Shown in pieces: positions 58,674 through 64,000 of a stretch of 64,000 nucleotides of DNA. Where the stretch lies: the NCBI RefSeq assembly GCF_012295575.1, contig NZ_CP051180.1, positions 2,914,001 through 2,978,000 on the forward strand, given 5' to 3'. The notes beneath the pieces are model-generated. The model was not told the origin of the DNA and made no database searches. It saw nothing but the letters and a program-made list of their open reading frames with translations. Position 1 is the stretch's first letter, and each line of letters begins with the position of its first letter. Source of the DNA: Ferrimonas lipolytica. GTDB lineage: Bacteria > Pseudomonadota > Gammaproteobacteria > Enterobacterales > Shewanellaceae. A program made the translations under genes and the position numbers.

Positions 58674-59582
58674 TTACTCCTTGGGCTGGATATTGGTTGC
58701 TTGGCCAGCCAATAAACATTGCTGCCTTGTCTCTTTAAGCTTACGGATCAGTGGTGTGAGGATCAGTTCCATCGCTAATGCCATCTTCCCGCCCGGCACA
58801 ACTAACGTATCCACGCGCGACATAAAACTACCACTGATCATCTGTAGGTAATACGTAAAATTAACATCTTTTACTCCACGGAAGCGGATAACCACAAAGC
58901 TCTCATCCAAGCTAGGAATCGCTTTAGCCGAAAATGGATTAGAGGTGTCTACCGTCGGTACTCGTTGGAAATTAATGTGGGTTCGGGAAAACTGCGGTGT
59001 CATATGTTCGATGTAGTCATCCATAGAACGTACAATTGAGTCCATCACCTTTGCACGGCTATGGCCGCGTTCATTGGTGTCACGAACAATTTTTTGAATC
59101 CACTCAAGGTTGACGATAGGTACCATCCCTATCAACAGGTCAGCATGACTGGCCACATCGCACTGTTCAGTAACGACGGCACCATGCAACCCCTCGTAAT
59201 AAAGCAGCTCGCTGTCATCTGGCAAGGGTTGATAAGGAGTGAAAGTGCCTGGCATTTGATTGAATGGGACTGCTTCGTCAAAGGTGTGTAGATAGCGTCG
59301 AAGTTGTCCTTGCCCGTCTTCACCATATTGTTTGAAGAACGCTTCCAACGATTGAAAGTCATTGGCCTCTGGACCGAAGTAGCTGATCGCCCGCCGCTCC
59401 TCTTTAGCTTTACGAATAGCCACTTCCATTTCCACACGGGTATAGCGATGAAAGCTATCGCCTTCGACTAATGAGGCATTAATACTCAGCTGGCGAAAGA
59501 TATGTTTGAACGCAGTCGTAGTAGTTGTGGTACCAGCTCCTGAAGAGCCGGTCACCGCAATAATTGGGTGTTTAGCTGACAT
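58674..59582 (-). CDS. prkB: Phosphoribulokinase-like protein PrkB
   Basis: A 302-residue P-loop kinase-like protein of unknown substrate, widespread near crp in gammaproteobacteria. The N-terminus is MSAKHPIIAVTGSSGAGTTT, with a phosphate-binding loop in which Thr replaces the usual Lys, as in the E. coli homologue. SYFGPEANDF, FYEGLHG-like YYEGLHGAVV and IVNLEWIQKI are conserved. Calvin-cycle function is not implied. Confidence 0.94.
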   Translation of the reverse strand: MSAKHPIIAVTGSSGAGTTTTTTAFKHIFRQLSINASLVEGDSFHRYTRVEMEVAIRKAKEERRAISYFGPEANDFQSLEAFFKQYGEDGQGQLRRYLHTFDEAVPFNQMPGTFTPYQPLPDDSELLYYEGLHGAVVTEQCDVASHADLLIGMVPIVNLEWIQKIVRDTNERGHSRAKVMDSIVRSMDDYIEHMTPQFSRTHINFQRVPTVDTSNPFSAKAIPSLDESFVVIRFRGVKDVNFTYYLQMISGSFMSRVDTLVVPGGKMALAMELILTPLIRKLKETRQQCLLAGQATNIQPKE

Positions 59583-59618
59583 AATCCCTCTGTCGTAGTC
59601 GCATCCGTAAATTCAATC

Positions 59619-59858
59619 TTAACGAGCGATATCTTCTGCTCGCCGCACCGTTATGCTTTCATCTTCCTCACTAAACTCAACTACCAACTCAGCCCGCGCT
59701 AGTGCACTTCGAGCAGCAGTAATGGCACGACTCAAACCTTCAGCATCGGTCTGTTCAAAACCTTCGTCACTTACCTGCGTTAACAGAAACTCGCGCAGCA
59801 AATTGTCGATGGTATCCGCATCTATGGCTGACACTAACGTCGCGTAGTCGATCAACAT
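59619..59858 (-). CDS. yheU: UPF0270 family protein YheU
   Basis: A 79-residue acidic protein starting MLIDYATLVSAIDADTIDNLLREFLL, matching the short YheU family in length, N-terminus and position between prkB and yheT. Function unknown. Confidence 0.85.
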   Translation of the reverse strand: MLIDYATLVSAIDADTIDNLLREFLLTQVSDEGFEQTDAEGLSRAITAARSALARAELVVEFSEEDESITVRRAEDIAR

Positions 59859-59977
59859 GGCCTATTTCACTACTTAAAACAAAGCACTATTGTCGCTTTC
59901 CTACTACCAAAGCGCTAGCAAAAACCCGAGTCGATGGCGAACCGATACTGCTCAAAGGCTAAAAACGAACGCTAAGT

Positions 59978-60949
59978 TTAGTTAGGCTGAACGGCATTGT
60001 TATTAAAAAAATCAAATAGTCGCTGTTCAAGATAGAACTTAGGTGCCCATGGCCAACCGCCAGCAATGAAGCCAACATGCCCGCCGTAGGGATGCAACTC
60101 CATCGTTACCGCTGGGGCGATCTGCTCTGGCACCACAGCCTCGGTCATAAACGGATCATCCAAGGCGTGCAACAACAGAGTCGGCGTTTCAATCTGTGCG
60201 ATGTAAGGTTTGCCGCTCGCACGACGATAGTAATCAGGCGCATCGTCAAAACCGTTTGTTGGGGCAGTAACGACATCGTCAAATTGATAAAAAGTGTTAA
60301 GGCTGGTTACCGGTTGCGGCAACGTAAATTGGGGAAACATCGCCAGTTTTTGTTCGGTTTTTTGCTGCATCTGCTTCAACAGTCGACGTTGATAAATCCG
60401 CGAAAAACCCGCTTCCATTCTTTTAGCGCAAGCTGCCAACTCAAGCGGTGCTGAAACCACCGCCGCTCGCTCAAGGCCACTGCTAGTAGCGGTTTCGCCT
60501 AGGTACTTCGCCAATTGATTACCGCCCAAAGAGTAACCAACAGCCCATAGTGGCGATTGCGGATAATGTTGTTGTAACGTCGCCACTACGGCAGCAATAT
60601 CATCACTGGCACCACTGTGATAACTGCGCAGCAATCGGTTCATTTCACCGGAACAGGAGCGTTGGTGCATCACCACGACAGCTTGGCCAACGTGCTGTGC
60701 CTGCAACAGCATGCGGCGGATGTAATGAGAGTCAGCGTTGCCCTCTAAACCATGTATTAACAACAAAATAGGTTGCTGCTGTTCTGGTCGGATGAGCCAA
60801 TCTAAATCTAAAAAATCACCATCCGCCAACTCGAGGCGTTGCCGTGTAAGCCTTGGGGCACGGCGAGGTCGGCAAACTAACGGCCAGATAGTTTGCAGAT
60901 GGGGGTTACGCCAAAACCGGTTCGGATAAAATTCATTCACTAGATCCAT
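59978..60949 (-). CDS. yheT: Alpha/beta hydrolase YheT
   Basis: A 323-residue hydrolase of the YheT (YMC052/EMB8-like) family. Start MDLVNEFYPNRFWRNPHLQTIWP at 60949. The nucleophile Ser is in AVGYSLGGNQLAKYLGE, with the conserved acid in DDPFMTE and the His in PYGGHVGF. Probably an esterase, substrate unknown. Divergent from the Tat-signal gene. Confidence 0.92.
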   Translation of the reverse strand: MDLVNEFYPNRFWRNPHLQTIWPLVCRPRRAPRLTRQRLELADGDFLDLDWLIRPEQQQPILLLIHGLEGNADSHYIRRMLLQAQHVGQAVVVMHQRSCSGEMNRLLRSYHSGASDDIAAVVATLQQHYPQSPLWAVGYSLGGNQLAKYLGETATSSGLERAAVVSAPLELAACAKRMEAGFSRIYQRRLLKQMQQKTEQKLAMFPQFTLPQPVTSLNTFYQFDDVVTAPTNGFDDAPDYYRRASGKPYIAQIETPTLLLHALDDPFMTEAVVPEQIAPAVTMELHPYGGHVGFIAGGWPWAPKFYLEQRLFDFFNNNAVQPN

Positions 60950-61016
60950 ATTGAAACAGCCGTTTGAAAAATGGTACCACTGTAAGTCAATTTTTGGACA
61001 ACACCAAGGTGCCGTC

Positions 61017-61517
61017 ATGGATAGACGTACATTCCTATATGGTTCGCTCGCTGGAGTGGCCGCCGTGACCGTTGGGATCTCGGTGGTGCCAACGGCAGCG
61101 CCAAACTCGACCCTTACCGATCAGCAAAGTTGGATTATTCAGGCCTTGGTTCCGGTGGTTTTGGCCGGTACCCAATCGCCACAACAACTGCAACAGTTGG
61201 CCCCACGGTTAGTCGAGGCTATCAGCCAAACCATCCAGACGTTGCCGCCCAATACCCGGGCGCAACTAGACGAACTGCTGGGGTTGTTAGATAACCGCGT
61301 CGCGCTGCTAGCATTAACCGGTTCGACCGTGCCATTGGCGCAGCGACAACCGCAACAACTAACACAGATACTCAACCAATGGCGGCACCACTTCCTAGAT
61401 ACCATCAAGTTAGCTTATGTCGGTTTAAAAGAACCAATTTTTGCCGCTTACTGGGGTGACCCATCCCATTGGAGCGAGTTTAATTACCAAGCGCCGTCAA
61501 TGGGATCGTCGTCATGA
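61017..61517 (+). CDS. Tat-signal small subunit paired with GMC oxidoreductase
   Basis: The ATG at 61017 has AAGGTG upstream and gives MDRRTFLYGSLAGVAAVTVG, a twin-arginine signal. The 166-residue product resembles the small third subunit of gluconate/sorbitol-type dehydrogenases, which helps export the flavoprotein in a folded state. Its stop overlaps the next start by 4 bases, so the pair is translated together. The substrate is unknown. Confidence 0.75.
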   Translation: MDRRTFLYGSLAGVAAVTVGISVVPTAAPNSTLTDQQSWIIQALVPVVLAGTQSPQQLQQLAPRLVEAISQTIQTLPPNTRAQLDELLGLLDNRVALLALTGSTVPLAQRQPQQLTQILNQWRHHFLDTIKLAYVGLKEPIFAAYWGDPSHWSEFNYQAPSMGSSS

Positions 61518-63106
61518 TAAGTGATCCAATTAAACTTGGCCTAGCGGCGGGATGGCAACACATAAATGGCGCCCAACTGGCCGCAGACCTACAACTGCAA
61601 GCCGATGTGGTAGTGATAGGCAGCGGTGCCGGTGGCGGTACCAGTGCACAGATCTTGGCAGAAGCCGGCTTTAAGGTAATCATCATTGAAGCGGGGCCGC
61701 TAAAATCCTCATCGGACTTTAAGATGCAGGAAAAGATCGCCTACCCAGATCTGTATCAGCAGTCTGCCGCAATGAAGACTAAAGATGGTGCTATTGCGAT
61801 GCTACAGGGGCGCTGTGTTGGCGGCTCAACCACGGTCAACTGGACCACCTCAATTCGCACCCCAGAGCCAACACTCACCCACTGGCAACAGCATTTTGGC
61901 TTAACTGAACTTACCCGCCAAGAACTAGACCCCTGGTTTGAGCAAACCGATAAAGCATTAAATATCCATCAATGGCAAATGAGTCCCAATCAATCCAATG
62001 ATGTATTGGCACAGGGCTGCCAACAGCTTGGTTGGGATCACACCGTGATCGAACGCAATGTTAACGGCTGTGCCAATTTGGGTTACTGCGGCATGGGCTG
62101 CCCCATCAATGCTAAACAATCGATGTTGGTCACTACTGTGCCCGCCGCTCTCAACGCCGGCGCAACTCTACTGAGCTATACCGAGGCATGGCAACTACAG
62201 CACAGCGACAATAAGGTCACCGTTATACTCTGTCGTACCCGCGACACCAACCATCAACGGCGTGATATCAACATCTCGATCAGCGCCAAGCACTTTGTGC
62301 TCTGTGGCGGCGCTCTGCATAGCCCGGCACTACTGCTGCGCTCCAAGGTGCCAGATCCACATCAACTTATCGGTAGGCGAACTTTTCTTCACCCGGTGCT
62401 AATCAACATCAGTGAGTTTGACCGTACCATCGCGGCCCACAGTGGCGCACCACAATCGATCTACAGTGACCAATTTTTATGGCCGACAGAAGATGAGCAG
62501 CGCTTAGGTTATAAAATGGAAGCGGCACCACTGCATCCTATTTTGTTAGCAACCAAGTTGCCGCTGCTGGGGGAGCAACATGCCGAGTTAATGCAATCAT
62601 TCCAGCACCTACAGATGACGATTGCCCTGCTCCGAGACGGCTTCGGACCAAACAGTCCTGGGGGGACAGTTGAACTCGATAAATTTGGCGACCCACTGCT
62701 CGATTATCCGCTTAATGAGCTGTTCTGGAAAAGCGCACGACACAGCGCGATTCACATGGCTAAACTGCAATTTGCTGCAGGCGCTAAACGGGTAGCACTG
62801 GCACATGATCCGTTAGTTTGGGTTAATAGCGTGGAGGAAGCTGAGCTGGCCTTTAACGAATTAACACTGCAAAAATACCAAACCATAGTGTCCAGCGCTC
62901 ACATCATGGGTGGATGTGGCATGGGGGCCAGTCCGGAGCTTGGGGTAGTAAATGCTAACGGCGAACACCACCAGCTTGAGAACTTATCCATATTTGATGG
63001 CTCAGTATTGCCAACCAGCTTGGGCGCTAACCCACAAGTTACCCTATACGGGTTAGCGCGGCGCAATTGCACCAAGCTACTGCAACGGCTATCACAACAA
63101 GCCTAA
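61514..63106 (+). CDS. GMC family FAD oxidoreductase
   Basis: A 530-residue flavoprotein of the glucose-methanol-choline family. FAD-binding VVVIGSGAGGGTSAQILAEAG, GRCVGGSTTVNW, and C-terminal SAHIMGGCGMG with the catalytic His/Asn region at NPQVT. A cysteine cluster CANLGYCGMGCPINAKQS is like that of long-chain alcohol oxidases. It has no signal peptide of its own, so it is probably carried to the periplasm by the Tat partner upstream. No cytochrome subunit follows. Confidence 0.9.
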   Translation: MISDPIKLGLAAGWQHINGAQLAADLQLQADVVVIGSGAGGGTSAQILAEAGFKVIIIEAGPLKSSSDFKMQEKIAYPDLYQQSAAMKTKDGAIAMLQGRCVGGSTTVNWTTSIRTPEPTLTHWQQHFGLTELTRQELDPWFEQTDKALNIHQWQMSPNQSNDVLAQGCQQLGWDHTVIERNVNGCANLGYCGMGCPINAKQSMLVTTVPAALNAGATLLSYTEAWQLQHSDNKVTVILCRTRDTNHQRRDINISISAKHFVLCGGALHSPALLLRSKVPDPHQLIGRRTFLHPVLINISEFDRTIAAHSGAPQSIYSDQFLWPTEDEQRLGYKMEAAPLHPILLATKLPLLGEQHAELMQSFQHLQMTIALLRDGFGPNSPGGTVELDKFGDPLLDYPLNELFWKSARHSAIHMAKLQFAAGAKRVALAHDPLVWVNSVEEAELAFNELTLQKYQTIVSSAHIMGGCGMGASPELGVVNANGEHHQLENLSIFDGSVLPTSLGANPQVTLYGLARRNCTKLLQRLSQQA

Positions 63107-63109
63107 AGC

Positions 63110-63139
63110 AAAAAGGGTAGCCAAATGGCTACCCTTTTT
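63110..63139. terminator. Bidirectional terminator between GMC gene and TIGR02444 gene
   Basis: GGGTAGCC-AAAT-GGCTACCC flanked by five A and five T. Confidence 0.9.
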
Positions 63140-63146
63140 CTTGAGC

Positions 63147-63662
63147 TTACAAATCGACTGAGCCTATACAAAGCTGCAGCTGCTCAGCTAAATCCGCAGG
63201 CAATGGCGTTTCATACCACTGGTGGGCGGCTAACAAGGCGGCTCCGTTGTTACCTGTTGCCTTGGGCGTAATGCCTTTGTATGCACCAACAATCAACTTC
63301 TGGCTGTGACGCTCCAATATAAGCTCTACCTCCAGCATCCGCCGATAGTCAGTTTCAACAAGATGTTTTTTGGCTAAGCGGCGGAGCTCTCGATATGGCG
63401 ATAGAACCTCAGTTGCAAACGGCTGCTGCGCTAAAGCGATCTGTTTAAAGTCATCGCTGTCGACAAATTGCCCCTTCGAGCTAAGAAAGATGGCCAACAA
63501 CAATAGGTTGGGTTCCAATTGATGTTCATCCTGTAGGCGCAACGCCAAAGCTCGTAAGGTTTTGTTATGCCACTGACTATCACCAAACGCCACAAAACCT
63601 TGCAGATCGATACTGGGCTCTACGCCATCAGCTGTTCGATCTGATCCTGCAACTCTAACCAT
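63147..63662 (-). CDS. TIGR02444 family protein
   Basis: A 171-residue protein of unknown function. The core LRALALRLQDEHQLEPNLLLLAIFLSSKG is typical of the TIGR02444 family found beside yheS in gammaproteobacteria. The ATG at 63662 lies inside yheS with GGAG five bases upstream, giving a 43-base overlap. A GTG further in (VAFGDSQ) would cut into the conserved part. Confidence 0.8.
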   Translation of the reverse strand: MVRVAGSDRTADGVEPSIDLQGFVAFGDSQWHNKTLRALALRLQDEHQLEPNLLLLAIFLSSKGQFVDSDDFKQIALAQQPFATEVLSPYRELRRLAKKHLVETDYRRMLEVELILERHSQKLIVGAYKGITPKATGNNGAALLAAHQWYETPLPADLAEQLQLCIGSVDL

Positions 63663-64000
63663 TCCATCTCCAACTCTTCCTGAGTACCTTGCAGATCACC
63701 GCGACGCTTTAACAGTTCGGTGAGCCTATCCTTTTGATCAGTTTGATAGATTTCACTTTCGCCCAATAAGGTTTCAATCTCATCCAGTTCAGTCTGTGCT
63801 TGAGACATCCCTTTGTCTATGCGCTCTTGTCGCTTTTTCAATGGAGAGATCAGCTTGCGTAACTCAGCTTGTTGGCGTTTCTCTGCTTTGCGATCGACCA
63901 CTGCAACACTCGCCGACTCTTTAGCCGTTCCAGCACCTTGCTGCTGCAGCAGCCATTGATGGTAGTCCTCTAAATCGCCATTAAAGTTATCCACTCGACG
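63620..64000 (-). CDS. yheS: ABC-F family ATPase YheS, C-terminal part
   Basis: The frame runs off the right edge. The visible 127 residues include DNFNGDLEDYHQWLL, which closes the second ATPase domain of ABC-F proteins, and the charged coiled-coil C-terminal region (about 80 residues) of the YheS subgroup. ABC-F proteins act on the ribosome. Position after yheT/yheU matches E. coli. Confidence 0.88.
   Translation of the reverse strand, partial: RRVDNFNGDLEDYHQWLLQQQGAGTAKESASVAVVDRKAEKRQQAELRKLISPLKKRQERIDKGMSQAQTELDEIETLLGESEIYQTDQKDRLTELLKRRGDLQGTQEELEMEWLELQDQIEQLMA

Noticed and set aside
58674..59582. Calvin-cycle phosphoribulokinase
   Set aside because: The sequence and neighbours match the PrkB family near crp, and no RuBisCO or other cycle gene is present.

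Overview
The window is ordinary chromosomal DNA from a gammaproteobacterium, most likely an Alteromonadales member of the Shewanella/Ferrimonas type. The evidence is gene order: lptD-surA-pdxA-rsmA-apaG-apaH with folA nearby; rplU-rpmA-obgE divergent from ispB; csdA-csdE beside tcdA; and pabA, astC, crp, prkB, yheU, yheT and yheS in one neighbourhood. The genus is an inference. I saw no insertion sequence, prophage, CRISPR array, rRNA or tRNA.

Layout. 1-5.4 kb: a c-di-GMP GGDEF/EAL protein cut by the left edge, then the serine uptake and deamination genes sdaC-sdaA with a CRP-like promoter. 5.6-12.7 kb: a TSUP transporter, yjjX, a large penicillin-acylase-family lipoprotein, and csdA/csdE/tcdA. 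12.8-19.3 kb: a small cysteine-rich protein, a protein kinase with an unrecognised C-terminal half, a DUF454 protein and a 1218-residue hybrid sensor kinase. 19.7-31.6 kb: a nucleotidase lipoprotein, a YibE/F protein, a PIN-PhoH protein, rapA, mgtE and rnb. 31.7-35.8 kb: a 2-hydroxyacid dehydrogenase and the leftward operon amgK-murU-djlA-outer-membrane protein. 35.9-42.6 kb: the rightward envelope and RNA-modification operon lptD to apaH. 42.7-48.4 kb: a chemoreceptor, folA, obgE/rpmA/rplU and ispB. 48.6-57.8 kb: pabA, an S9 peptidase, an HDOD-like protein and the arginine succinyltransferase genes astC-astA-astD with a DUF1338 gene. 57.9-64 kb: crp, prkB, yheU, yheT, a two-gene GMC oxidoreductase, a TIGR02444-type gene and the end of yheS.

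The most interesting signal is the mgtE leader. A well-formed promoter is followed by a 21-codon open frame with a perfect AGGAGG ribosome site and a peptide starting MDPIPSP. Its acidic, alternating-proline start resembles the MgtL leader peptide of enterobacterial mgtA. It lies in a leader with competing base pairings, one of which would mask the mgtE ribosome site. This looks like a magnesium- or proline-sensing, translation-coupled attenuator on an unrelated Mg2+ transporter family.

Other themes. Crp is encoded here, and good CRP-like sites precede sdaC and the kinase gene. Cell-wall recycling by amgK-murU sits divergent from the LPS export gene lptD. Amino-acid catabolism is represented by serine (sdaCA) and arginine (astCAD). 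Many convergent gene pairs are separated by clean hairpin terminators.
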